A stretch of DNA of 64,000 nt. It comes from JACCZX01 sp963710675. GTDB lineage: Bacteria > Pseudomonadota > Gammaproteobacteria > Burkholderiales > Burkholderiaceae_F. Under the pieces are notes generated by a model. The model was not told the origin of the DNA. It worked only from the letters and a program-made list of their open reading frames with translations, and searched no databases. Where the stretch lies: positions 13,272-77,271 of the forward strand of contig CAVQBE010000024.1 of NCBI GenBank assembly GCA_963710675.1, written 5' to 3'. Positions 50,216 to 59,777 of this stretch are shown here, piece after piece. Made by a program: the position numbers and the translations under genes. The first letter of the stretch is position 1. Each line of letters starts with the position of its first letter.

Positions 50216-51940
50216 ATGCTGTTGAACGCACCGACCGAGAACCCGCTACAGGCGGCCGACTCGCGCTTTGATCCCACGCGCGAGATTCGCGCTCCGCGCG
50301 GCGCGCAGCTGAGCTGCAAGAGCTGGTTGACCGAAGCAGCGTACCGGATGATTCAGAACAATCTCGACCCGGAGGTGGCCGAGAACCCAAAGCATCTGGT
50401 CGTCTATGGAGGCATCGGCCGCGCCGCGCGCAATTGGCAGTGCTTCGACAAGATTCTCGAAACACTGAAGCAGCTCGAGGCCGACGAGACGCTGCTGATT
50501 CAGTCGGGCAAGCCGGTCGGCGTGTTCAAGACGCACACCGATGCGCCGCGCGTGCTGCTCGCCAATTCCAACCTGGTGCCGAAGTGGGCGAATTGGGAGC
50601 ATTTCAACGAGCTCGACCGCAAGGGTCTGTTCATGTACGGACAGATGACGGCAGGCAGTTGGATTTATATCGGCAGCCAGGGCATCGTTCAGGGAACTTA
50701 CGAAACGTTTGCCGAGGCCGGCCGCCAACACTTTGGCGGCGACTGGGGCGGCCGCTGGATTCTGACTGCCGGTCTCGGCGGGATGGGCGGTGCGCAGCCG
50801 CTCGCTGCGACGCTCGCGGGTGCTGTTTCGCTGACGATCGAATGTCAGCAGGCAAGCATCGATTTTCGTTTGCGCACGCGCTACCTGGACAAGCAAGCGC
50901 GCGATCTTGACGATGCGATCGATCTGATCACGCAGTACTGCAAGCGGCGCGAGGCGGTGTCGATCGGCTTGCTGGGGAACGCAGCCGAGTTGCTGCCGGA
51001 GTTGGTGAAGCGCGCGAAAGCGGGCGGCATCGTTCCCGATCTGGTGACCGATCAAACGTCGGCGCACGATCTGGTGCATGGTTATCTGCCGGCAGGCTGG
51101 AGTGTTGACCGTTGGAAAGATGCGCAGCAGGACCCGAGTCAGCACGCGCTGCTGGCAACCGAAGCGGCGCGCTCGTGTGCGATGCATGTGCAGGCGATGC
51201 TCGACTTTCAGGCGATCGGAGCCAAAGTTGTCGACTACGGCAACAACATTCGCCAGGTCGCGCACGATCAAGGCATTACGAACGCCTTCGCATTTCCGGG
51301 TTTCGTGCCGGCCTACATCCGGCCGCTGTTCTGCGAAGGCCGCGGTCCGTTTCGCTGGGTCGCGTTGTCCGGCGATCCGCAGGACATCTACAAAACCGAC
51401 GCCAAGATCAAGCAGCTGTTTCCGCAGAACGCGCGCGTGCATCGCTGGCTCGATATGGCGCGCGAGCGAATCGCGTTTCAAGGACTGCCGGCGCGCATCT
51501 GCTGGCTCGGCCTCGGCGAGCGGCATGTTGCAGGACTGGCGTTTAACGACATGGTGCGCACCGGCGAACTGAAGGCGCCGATCGTGATCGGTCGCGATCA
51601 CCTTGATACGGGTTCGGTCGCCAGCCCGAACCGCGAAACGGAAAGCATGAAGGACGGGACCGACGCGGTATCCGACTGGCCGCTGCTCAATGCACTGCTG
51701 AATACCGCGAGCGGTGCGACCTGGGTGTCGTTTCATCACGGCGGTGGAGTTGGCATGGGTTACTCGCAGCATGCGGGCCTCGTGATCGTTGCCGACGGCA
51801 CCGATGCCGCCGCCAAGCGCCTCGCGCGCGTGCTCGTAAACGATTCAGGCTCCGGTGTAATGCGGCACGCCGATGCGGGTTATGAAGCCGCGATCGAATG
51901 TGCGCGGCGCAACGGCCTTAATTTGCCAATGGCAAGTTAG
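50216..51940 (+). CDS. hutU: Urocanate hydratase
   Basis: Second step of histidine breakdown: urocanate plus water gives imidazolone propionate, with tightly bound NAD. An intact protein of 574 residues (usually about 556). Seen are LSCKSWLTEAAYRMIQNNLDPEVAENP, LVVYGGIGRAARNWQCFD, QSGKPVGVFKTH, NSNLVPKWANWEHFNEL, the NAD-site stretch TAGLGGMGGAQPLA, the catalytic Cys in ARICWLGLGER, and GGGVGMGYSQHAG. GGAGG is only two bases from the ATG at 50216 but eight from the in-frame TTG at 50222, which may be the real start. First gene of the hut run. Confidence 0.95.
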   Translation: MLLNAPTENPLQAADSRFDPTREIRAPRGAQLSCKSWLTEAAYRMIQNNLDPEVAENPKHLVVYGGIGRAARNWQCFDKILETLKQLEADETLLIQSGKPVGVFKTHTDAPRVLLANSNLVPKWANWEHFNELDRKGLFMYGQMTAGSWIYIGSQGIVQGTYETFAEAGRQHFGGDWGGRWILTAGLGGMGGAQPLAATLAGAVSLTIECQQASIDFRLRTRYLDKQARDLDDAIDLITQYCKRREAVSIGLLGNAAELLPELVKRAKAGGIVPDLVTDQTSAHDLVHGYLPAGWSVDRWKDAQQDPSQHALLATEAARSCAMHVQAMLDFQAIGAKVVDYGNNIRQVAHDQGITNAFAFPGFVPAYIRPLFCEGRGPFRWVALSGDPQDIYKTDAKIKQLFPQNARVHRWLDMARERIAFQGLPARICWLGLGERHVAGLAFNDMVRTGELKAPIVIGRDHLDTGSVASPNRETESMKDGTDAVSDWPLLNALLNTASGATWVSFHHGGGVGMGYSQHAGLVIVADGTDAAAKRLARVLVNDSGSGVMRHADAGYEAAIECARRNGLNLPMAS

Positions 51941-53485
51941 TGGCGAGCGCGACAGCCATCACGATTGACCCCGGCCATCTGAGCCTCGCACAACTGCGCC
52001 GCATTTGGCAGGCGCGCGTGCCGCTGACTTTGGCGCCCGATTCGCGCGTGCACGATCGAAGCGTCGGCCGCAGCAGTACAGCGCATCGTTGCGCGTGGCA
52101 ACGCGGCGTACGGCATTAACACCGGCTTCGGCAGGCTAGCCAAGACGCGGATTCCCGATGATCAGTTGCAGCAGCTGCAGCGCAACTTGATCTTTTCGCA
52201 CTCGGTGGGTACCGGCGAGTTGCTCGCTGATGAAGTCGTGCGACTCGTGCTGGCAATGAAGATCGGTAGCTTGGCGCGCGGCTATTCCGGGGTGCGGCCG
52301 GTGATTGTCGACACGCTGCTTGCGCTCTACAACGCGGGCATCATGCCGTGCATTCCCGCGAAGGGCTCGGTCGGTGCGTCGGGCGATCTGGCGCCACTGG
52401 CGCATATGACGCTGGCGCTGATGGGCGAAGGTGACGTACGAGTCGATGGCGCGCTTGTGCCTGCGCGGCAGGCACTGGATGCACGCGGAATCGCGCCGGT
52501 GGTGTTGGGTGCGAAAGAAGGCCTGGCGCTGATCAATGGCACGCAGATATCGACTGCGCTCGCGCTGCATGGGCTGTTCCTCGCGGAACGCTTGTTCGAG
52601 TCGGCCGTGGTGGTCGGTGCGCTGTCGGTCGATGCGGCGAAGGGCAGCGATGCACCGTTCGATCCGCGACTGCACGAGCTGCGCGGTCAGCCGGGCCAGA
52701 TCGCCGCGGCGCACATGTATCGAGAGCTTCTTGCAGGCAGCGCAATCCGCGCTTCGCATTTGGTGCATGACGATCGGGTGCAGGATCCCTATAGCCTGCG
52801 ATGTCAGCCGCAGGTGATGGGTGCGTGCCGCGATCTGATCGACCACGCGGCGCGCACGCTGTTGATCGAAGCAAACGCAGTGACCGATAACCCCTTGATC
52901 TTTTCGCAGAGTGACGAGGTGATTTCGGGCGGCAACTTCCACGGCGAGCCGGTTGCACTCGCCGCCGATACGCTCGCGCTGGCGCTGGCTGAGATCGGCG
53001 CGCTGTCCGAGCGGCGCATCGCATTGCTGATCGATTCGACGCTGTCGGGGCTGCCGCCGTTTCTGGTGCGCGAGCCCGGCATCAACTCGGGTTTCATGAT
53101 CGCGCACGTCACTGCCGCCGCGGCGGCATCCGAGAACAAGTCGTTGGCGCACCCAGCGAGCGTCGACAGCCTGCCGACTTCAGCCAATCAGGAGGACCAC
53201 GTCAGCATGTCGACCTTCGCTGCGCGGCGATTACACGAGATGGCAATGAACACCGCGACGATCATCGGCATTGAGGTGCTGGCCGCCGCGCAAGGAATCG
53301 ACTTCCATCGTCCGCTCGAAACATCGCCGCGGCTGCGACGAGTCCATCGCGTCGTGCGCGAGAAGATCGCGTTCTATGAAGTCGATCGCATTCTGGCGCC
53401 CGACATCGAAGCGTCGCGCGCACTCGTGTTGGACGGCGCGCTGAGTGCGCAGTGCGGCGATTTGTTCTCGCCGATGGAAGCGTGA
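51940..53485 (+). CDS. hutH: Histidine ammonia-lyase (frameshifted near start)
   Basis: First step of histidine breakdown, giving urocanate and ammonia. GTG 51940 overlaps the hutU stop. A single frame change near 52050 links VPLTLAPDSR to IEASAAAVQRIVARGNAAYGINTGFGRLA. The MIO-forming Ala-Ser-Gly is in CIPAKGSVGASGDLAPLAHM. Also present are EGLALINGTQ, QDPYSLRCQPQVMGA, NAVTDNPLIF, GGNFHGEPVALAAD and TSANQEDHVSM. About 514 residues, a normal length. Coupled to hutG through a TGATG overlap. Confidence 0.93.
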
Positions 53486-54430
53486 TGCCAGCGATCGATA
53501 TGAGCGTTTGGCAGGGCCGCATCGACGCGGCCGAAGGCTCGCTCGCACGGCGCTGGCACCAAGTGATGCGTCCGCTTGCAGACGATACAGACGCGTCGGC
53601 CGTCGTGTTGATCGGCTTCGCATGCGACGCCGGCGTTGCCCGCAACCAAGGCCGGATCGGTGCGGCCGGCGGGCCTGCGGCGATCCGAAACATGCTGCGC
53701 AACATGCCGGTGCACGAATGCGATCGGCTCGCCGATGCCGGCGACATCGCTTGCGCGGGCGATGAACTCGAAGCGGCGCAAATCGAACTGTCGAAGTGCG
53801 TTGCGGGACAGCTCGCTGCCGGACGCTTTCCGATCGTGCTCGGGGGCGGTCATGAAATGGCGTTCGGCACTTTCGTAGGACTGGCGACGCATCTGGCGAG
53901 CAAGCAAAACGTGCCGCGGATCGGCATCGTCAACTTCGATGCGCATTTCGATCTTAGGCAAGCTGAGCGTGCCAACTCTGGAACGCCATTCCTGCAGATA
54001 GCGCACGACTGCGAGGCGCGCGGCTGGCCGTTTCGCTACGGCTGTTTCGGCGTCAGTCGCTATTCGAATACGCGTGCACTGTTCGAGCGTGCTGGCCAAG
54101 CTCGGCGTCGTCTCTGTACTGGATGAACAAATGCAGTCGGCGCAGGAAACGCTCACTGCTTTTGTTTCGGAAGTCGATCACGTTTACTTGACGTTCTGTC
54201 TCGACGTGCTGCCGGCGGCGATCGCTCCGGGCGTCAGCGGGCCGGCAGTTCGCGGCGTCGGTCTCGACATCGTCGAGCCGCTGATCGATCTTGTGATCAG
54301 CAGCGGCAAACTGCGGCTGGCCGATATAGCCGAAATGAATCCGCACTTCGATATCGATCATCGAACCGCCGCGGTGGCCGCACGTATTGTGGCTCGCATT
54401 GCCAACGGAGTCGCGCGTGGCCTGGGATAG
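53485..54430 (+). CDS. hutG: Formimidoylglutamase (frameshifted)
   Basis: An arginase-family Mn enzyme that splits N-formimidoyl-L-glutamate to glutamate and formamide, the last hut step. It has VLIGFACDAGVARNQGRIGAAGGPAAIRNML, GGGHEMAFG, NFDAHFDLR (DxHxD metal ligands), and after a frame change near 54095 LTFCLDVLPAAIAPGVSGPA (the second Asp motif, with Leu-Pro where relatives often have Asp-Pro) and MNPHFDIDHRTAAVAARI. About 315 residues. The start overlaps the hutH stop by one base. Confidence 0.87.
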
Positions 54431-55631
54431 CCTGTGGACCAACGTCCACTTGGCGACGATGGCGCAGCCGCAGTCGTATGGCGAAATCCGCAACGGCGCG
54501 TTGGCCGTTCAGGACGGCAAGATCGCATGGCTTGGTCCGCTGAGTGATTTGCCAGCCGGGACGCGCGCGCCAAAGAGCAGCGCGATGGCGCCGGCGGTTG
54601 GATCACGCCAGGGCTGATCGATTGCCACACGCATATCGTCTACGCGGGCAATCGCAGTGACGAGTTCGAGGCTCGGCTTAACGGCGCGACTTACACAGAC
54701 ATCGCGCAAAGCGGTGGCGGAATTCTTTCCACCGTGCGCGCAACGCGCGCGGCGAGCGAAGACGAGCTTTATCGCGCCAGCTTGCCGCGAGTCAAAGCGT
54801 TGCTGGCCGAAGGAGTGACCACGCTGGAGATCAAGTCAGGCTACGGTCTTGAGCTCGAAGCGGAAGCGAAAATGTTGCGCGTCGCGCGCCGATTGGGCCG
54901 CGAGCTTGCCGTTGACGGTGCGAACGACTTTTCTCGGCGCGCACGCGGTGCCACCGGAATATGCAGCGCGCGCCGATGACTACATCGACGAGATATGCGA
55001 GCGCATGTTGCCGGCGCTGGCCGAGCAGGGCCTGGTTGACGCAGTCGATGCGTTCTGCGAGTCGATCGGTTTCTCAGAGGCTCAGACCGAGCGCGTGTTT
55101 CAAACGGCGCAGCGCCTCGGCTTGCCGGTCAAGCTGCATGCCGAGCAATTGTCGGATCAAGGCGGAGCGCAGCTGGTCGCACGCTACGCGCGGACTATCG
55201 GCCGATCATCTCGAACACGTATCGGCCGATGGCATCGCCGCGATGGCGCGCCACGGGACCGTTGCCGTGTTGCTTCCCGGTGCGTTTTATTTTCTGCGCG
55301 AGAGCGATAGCCGCCGGTGGCTGCGCTGCGCGAAGCCGGCGTGCGCATTGCGATTGCGACCGACTGCAATCCGGGCACTTCGCCCCTGACCTCGCTGCTG
55401 ACGGCGATGAACATGGCGTGCACATTATTCAGGCTGACGCCGCATGAGGCGCTGGCCGGCGCGACGATCAATGCGGCGCATGCGTTGGGTCTGCAAACAT
55501 CGGTCGGTAGTCTGGAAGTCGGCAAGAACGCTGACTTTGCGTTGTGGGAGATCGAGCGGCCGGCGGACCTTGCGTATTCGATCGGCTTTAATCCGTGCCG
55601 CTGCGTCGTGCAGATCGGGAAGGTTGCGTGA
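54417..55631 (+). CDS. hutI: Imidazolonepropionase (frameshifted)
   Basis: A metal-dependent amidohydrolase opening the imidazolone ring to formimidoylglutamate. It starts at GTG 54417, inside the hutG end: WDSLWTNVHLATMAQ. Frame changes near 54590, 54925, 55190 and 55310. Pieces are WITPGLIDCHTHIVYAGNRSDEFEARLNGATY (His metal ligands), GVTTLEIKSGYGLELEAEAKMLRVARRLG, TFLGAHAVPPEYAARADDYID, LPVKLHAEQLSDQGGAQL, LSADHLEHVSADGIAAMARHGTVAVLLPGAFYFLRE, and the Asp ligand in IATDCNPGTSPLTSLL. About 404 residues, a normal length. Confidence 0.92.
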
Positions 55632-55680
55632 TATCTGAAACGCGTTAGAAAATGCGCCATTCATCGGAGACGAAAACCAG

Positions 55681-55902
55681 ATGAACACCACCAGACTAAT
55701 CGCCATCGTGCTTATCGTGGCCGGCGTGCTCGGCTTGGTCTACGGCGGGTTCAGCTATACCAAGGACACGACCGCCGTCAAAATTGGCCCCATCGAACTC
55801 TCCGTCAAGGAAAGGGAGACTGTCAATATCCCAATGTGGGCAGGCATAGGAGCCATCGTGATCGGCGGGCTACTGCTCGTTCTCGGCAACAAGAAGCGGT
55901 GA
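55681..55902 (+). CDS. DUF3185 small membrane protein
   Basis: A 73-residue membrane protein of two helices: IAIVLIVAGVLGLVYGGFSYT and MWAGIGAIVIGGLLLVLGN, with the soluble loop VKIGPIELSVKERETVNIP between. This is the DUF3185 pattern, common in gammaproteobacteria and betaproteobacteria and of unknown role. GGAGA lies 12 bases upstream. It sits 49 bases after hutI and 13 before the wax synthase gene. Confidence 0.85.
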   Translation: MNTTRLIAIVLIVAGVLGLVYGGFSYTKDTTAVKIGPIELSVKERETVNIPMWAGIGAIVIGGLLLVLGNKKR

Positions 55903-55915
55903 CCGCCGAGTGCCG

Positions 55916-57307
55916 ATGAAGCATCTCAGCGCGCTGGACGCGCTGTTCCTGCAGCTCGAGACGCCCGACACGCCGATGCATGTGGGGAGCCTCATGCTGC
56001 TCGATCGGCCGCCGGCAAGGCGTGATCCCTATACGGCGATCCGCGCCCACATCGCGAAGCGCATTCACCTCGCACCTGTTTTCTCGCGTGTGCTGCGCTT
56101 CATGCCTCTGGATATCGCGAGCCCGCTTTGGGTGCCGGCGGAGCGCGTCGATCTCGATTACCACATCCAGCGCGTCACGCTTCCTGCACCCGGCACACAG
56201 GCGCAGCTCGAGCACGCCGTCGAGCGCCTGCACGAGGGGACGCTCGATCGTGATCGTCCTCTCTGGCAGTTCACGGTGATCGACGGCTTGAAGAGCGGAC
56301 AGGTTGGTTTCTACGCCAAGATCCATCACGCCGCGCTCGACGGCCAGGGCGGCATCGCGGTCGCGCAGGCGCTGCTCGACGCGCAGCCCAAGCCGCGCGC
56401 GACGCCACGCGCCGCTGCGAAGAGTGCCGCGGCGATGCCACCCTCGGCGGCGAAGATGCTGGGATCGGCGCTGCGCAACACCGTCGCGCAATACGGCAGG
56501 ATCCTGAAAGCGATCCCCGGCGTCGCGCAAGCCGCCGCACGCACCGGCGCGGTGGCGCTCACCGCGCAACCGAAAAAGCGTGGCAGCACTTCGGCTCCGC
56601 GCATGCGGCTTAACGCAGCGATCGGAGCCGAACGCGTGTTCGTGGCGGCGCAAATCCCGTTGGCCGAGGCGAAGGCGATCGCGCGGCACTACGACGCCAA
56701 GCTGAACGATGCCGTGCTGGCGATCTGCGCCGGCGCGCTGCGGCGCCATTTCGCCAAGGACAAGGCGACGCTCGGCAAGGCGATGGTCGCTGCCGTCCCG
56801 TTAAGCCTGCGGGCGCCCGGCGACACGACGCAGGAAAACCAGGTCTCGATGATGTTCGTCGGCCTCGCCACGCAAATCGCCGATCCCGTGAAACGCATGG
56901 CCGCGATCGTCGCCGGCAGCGCGCGCGCGAAGCAGCTCACCGGCGGCATGAAGGGCGCGATCCCCACCGACCTGCCCTCGCTCGGCATTCCGTGGCTGAT
57001 GGCCGCGATCACGCCGCTCTACCGCAAGGCCGTCGCTGCACCGCGCATCCCGGTCTTAGCCAACGTCGTGATCTCCAACGTTCCGGGGCCGCAGGTTCCG
57101 CTCTACCTCGCAGGCGCCGAACTGAAGGCTTACTACCCGGTATCAATCGTGACCCACGGACTCGCGCTGAACATCACAATCGTGAGCTACAACGGCTCGC
57201 TCGATATCGGGCTGGTGGCTTGCCGGAAGACCATGCCGGAGTTGCGCCAATTCGCAAAGCACCTAAAAAAAGCTCACACGGAGTTGCTGCAAACTACGCA
57301 GAGATGA
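55916..57307 (+). CDS. Wax ester synthase/acyl-CoA:diacylglycerol acyltransferase (WS/DGAT)
   Basis: An intact protein of about 463 residues that esterifies fatty alcohols or diacylglycerol with acyl-CoA, making wax ester or triacylglycerol stores at the membrane. MKHLSALDALFLQLETPDTPMHVGSLML is the family start. The active-site HHxxxDG appears as KIHHAALDGQGG. Later LNDAVLAICAGALRRHF, ENQVSMMFVGLAT, VISNVPGPQVPLYLAGA and LNITIVSYNGSLDIGLVACR are all typical. GTG 55910 is an alternative start. Its stop overlaps the next hydrolase (ATGA), so the two are coupled. Confidence 0.9.
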   Translation: MKHLSALDALFLQLETPDTPMHVGSLMLLDRPPARRDPYTAIRAHIAKRIHLAPVFSRVLRFMPLDIASPLWVPAERVDLDYHIQRVTLPAPGTQAQLEHAVERLHEGTLDRDRPLWQFTVIDGLKSGQVGFYAKIHHAALDGQGGIAVAQALLDAQPKPRATPRAAAKSAAAMPPSAAKMLGSALRNTVAQYGRILKAIPGVAQAAARTGAVALTAQPKKRGSTSAPRMRLNAAIGAERVFVAAQIPLAEAKAIARHYDAKLNDAVLAICAGALRRHFAKDKATLGKAMVAAVPLSLRAPGDTTQENQVSMMFVGLATQIADPVKRMAAIVAGSARAKQLTGGMKGAIPTDLPSLGIPWLMAAITPLYRKAVAAPRIPVLANVVISNVPGPQVPLYLAGAELKAYYPVSIVTHGLALNITIVSYNGSLDIGLVACRKTMPELRQFAKHLKKAHTELLQTTQR

Positions 57308-58082
57308 CGACTCACGCGCAATCGCTGAAAGCCCCGAATGCATTCCTGCTCGCACTCGAATGGCGCGCGCCATGGGAATTCAGCGCTGCGCTCGCTGCGT
57401 TTCCCTTGCTGCGTCGCGCGCCGCGCGGCGACGGCCACGCGGTGGTGGTCTTTCCTGGCTTGGCTGCCTCCGACGTCAGCACGTTTCCGTTGCGCGCATT
57501 CCTCGCCGAGCGAGGCTACAAGCCTCACGGCTGGGAACTGCGCTTCAACCTCGGGCCGCGCGAGGGCGTGTTCGAGCGCAGCGTCGAGCGCGTGCAGAAG
57601 CTCGCACGCAGCACCGGGCGCAAGGTGAGTCTCATCGGCTGGAGCCTGGGCGGTGTTTACGCGCGCGAGATCGCCAAGGTGGCAAGCGAAGACGTGCGCT
57701 GCGTCATCACGCTCGGCACTCCGTTCACGGGCCACCCTCGTGCGAACAACGCGTGGCGCATTTACAAACTCGCAAGCGGACATGGACTGGACGACTCGGA
57801 TCAGTGGCGGCGCATTCGCGAGGCACCGCCGGTTCCGACAACTTCCGTGTTCAGCCGCAGCGATGGCATCGTGGCGTGGCGTTGCTGCCTGCAGGCGCGG
57901 CGGTCCCGCGCTGAAAGCGTCGAAGTCACTGCGAGCCACATCGGCATGGGCGTGAATCCGGCGGCCTGGTACGCGATCGCCGATCGTCTGCGCAGCGCGA
58001 GGGCCAGTGGCAGCCGTTCCATCGCGACGGGTGGCGCAGTTGGCTCTTCCCCGATCCGTACCGTGCCGTCGGTTCAGGCTGA
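57304..58082 (+). CDS. Alpha/beta hydrolase coupled to WS/DGAT (frameshifted end)
   Basis: An esterase/lipase-like protein of about 258 residues. VVVFPGLAASDVSTFPLRAFLAERGY is the oxyanion-loop region and SLIGWSLGGVYAREIAK carries the nucleophile Ser (GWSLG). SRSDGIVAW gives a likely acidic residue and VEVTASHIGMGVNP the His. Near 57990 the frame changes; the restored end reads REGQWQPFHRDGWRSWLFPDPYRAVGSG before TGA 58080-58082. Its ATG overlaps the acyltransferase stop, so a role in storage-lipid turnover or acyl trimming is likely but not shown. Confidence 0.72.
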
Positions 58083-58968
58083 CAAGGTCTCGCTGCAGTA
58101 CGAGTCCTTCGGCAATCCCGTCGACCCACCGATCGTCCTCGTGATGGGACTTGGCATGCAGCTCATCATGTGGCCCAAGCAGCTCTGCGAAATGCTCGCT
58201 GCGAAAGGGTTCCACGTCGTGCGCTTCGACAACCGCGACGTGGGACTCTCCAGCCACCTCGATCACCTCGGAACTCCCAACATCGCCCTCGCGACGCTCA
58301 AGTACCTGCTGCGCCTGCCTTTAAAAGCGGCTTACTTGATCGACGACATGGCGCGCGACACCGTCGGCGCTCCTCGATGCACTGGGAATTCGCCCGCGCG
58401 CACGTGGTGGGTGCTTCGATGGGCGGGATGATCGCGCAGAATCTGGCGGCGAATGCGCCGGCGAAAGTGGCGAGCCTCACGTCGATCATGTCCACGACCG
58501 GCAAGCGCAGCCTTCCACAGCCCACGTCAAGAGCGCGGCGCGCGTTGCTGCGCGCGCCCGCGAAACCCGGCGACGTTGAGGGCGCGACCCGGCAGCTGAT
58601 GAGCGTCCTGCGCGACATCGGCAGCCGAGACGTATCCCGCGGAGGAAAGCTATCTGCGCGAAATATGCGAAACGCACGTGCGTCGCTCGTACGACCCCGC
58701 AGGAGTCGCGCGGCAACTCATGGCCGTGGCGGCTAGCGGAGATCGAACCGCGGTCGTACGGCGCATCAAGGTGCCCACGCTGGTCTTGCATGGCGACGAG
58801 GATCCGCTCTTGCGCCCAGCCTGCGGCGAAGAAACGGCGCGCGTGATTCGCGACGCCGGCGGCGACGTCAAACTGGAGATCATCCGCGGCATGGGTCATG
58901 ATCTGCCCATGCCGCTACTGCCGCAGCTCACGGAGTGCATCGCGGAGCACTGCCAAAGACATACTTGA
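58063..58968 (+). CDS. Second alpha/beta hydrolase (frameshifted)
   Basis: An alpha/beta hydrolase of about 300 residues starting at GTG 58063, inside the preceding gene. Pieces: VSLQYESFGNPVDPPIVLVMGLGMQLIMWPKQLCEMLAAKGFHVVRFDNRDVGLSSHLD, HVVGASMGGMIAQNLAANAPAKVASLTSIMSTTG (nucleophile Ser), VPTLVLHGDEDPLLRPACG (acid), GMGHDLPMPLLPQL (His). The frame changes near 58370 and 58630. The lid region matches esterases and carboxylesterase-like hydrolases close to epoxide hydrolases. It probably belongs to the same operon as WS/DGAT. Confidence 0.78.
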
Positions 58969-59006
58969 AAATCCCATCAGCGGACAACCGAAACAGGAGG
59001 TAGCCA

Positions 59007-59260
59007 TGGGTATTCGTAAGCTGAGATGTTCTTTCTGCCGCAAGACTGAAGACCAAATTGCAAAACTGGTTGCTGGGCCAAGATCGTTTGCAGGTTCCAA
59101 GATCTACATCTGCAACGAATGTGTGGCGGTAGCAAACTCCGTCATGCGAGCAGGCTCACCCGCCGCTCCTGCAGCCTCGTATTCGCTGCCACAAAAGGCG
59201 AAGGCATGGTGGGGGCGCTTTCTCCACAGGTATGTCGTGCGAAAGGCTTCGATTGCCTAG
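59007..59260 (+). CDS. Stand-alone ClpX-type C4 zinc finger protein
   Basis: An 84-residue protein with AGGAGG six bases upstream. LRCSFCRKTEDQIAKLVAGPRSF, then IYICNECVAVANSVM is the four-Cys zinc-binding domain found at the N-terminus of ClpX, where it binds substrates and adaptors. No AAA+ domain follows; the tail has QKAKAWWGRFLHRYVVRK, basic and amphipathic. Family members of this size exist, but their role is unknown; competition for ClpX adaptors is a possible guess. Confidence 0.75.
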
Positions 59261-59341
59261 GCTTTCTGACCCGCGCTTCGAGGTGGCCGTTTCTATCAAG
59301 AGTGGCGCATCTGGCGGTACCAAACTGGCTTGCGTCGCGCT

Positions 59342-59743
59342 ATGACTCGCACCGCGAAATGCGCATGCGGGTCGGTTTCCGTCGCGGTTAACGGCGAGCC
59401 TCGGCTGCATGCTGTCTGCCATTGCACCAATTGCAAACGCCGAACAGGCAGTGCCTTCGGCGTATCAGCGTACTTTCTGCGATCAGACGTCACTGAAATC
59501 AGCGGCGAGATGCAAGTCTATGCATTTCATCACGCGGCAGAAAATTACGACGAGGAGCGCCATTTCTGTAGCCGATGCGGGACAACGCTGTTCTGGTACA
59601 CGTCGACACGACCGCATCTGATCGGCATGGCAGCCGGCTGTTTTCCGGACGACAGCTTTGGCGTACCGACGATCTCCGGTACTAGTTCCAAGAAGCTGCC
59701 ATGGATCGAACTACCAAGTTCGTGCAGGCTTCTTGAGCGGTGA
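59342..59743 (+). CDS. GFA-family zinc protein
   Basis: A 133-residue protein of the glutathione-dependent formaldehyde-activating (GFA) family. CACGSVSVAVNGEPRLHAVCHCTNCKRRTGSAFGVSAYF holds the first zinc cysteines, and EERHFCSRCGTTLFWYTSTRP the second pair. Despite the name most members are not proven Gfa; they are zinc beta-sandwich proteins of unknown substrate. Intact. Start chosen at the second in-frame Met (59342); 59330 is possible. Confidence 0.85.
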   Translation: MTRTAKCACGSVSVAVNGEPRLHAVCHCTNCKRRTGSAFGVSAYFLRSDVTEISGEMQVYAFHHAAENYDEERHFCSRCGTTLFWYTSTRPHLIGMAAGCFPDDSFGVPTISGTSSKKLPWIELPSSCRLLER

Positions 59744-59777
59744 CGATGAATAGAAAATTTCCCGCGTTGATCGAACC

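Noticed and set aside
50246..51772. A 508-codon open frame on the minus strand opposite hutU
   Set aside because: It is a shadow frame: low-complexity Arg/His-rich sequence with no motifs, produced by GC-rich codon use of hutU.
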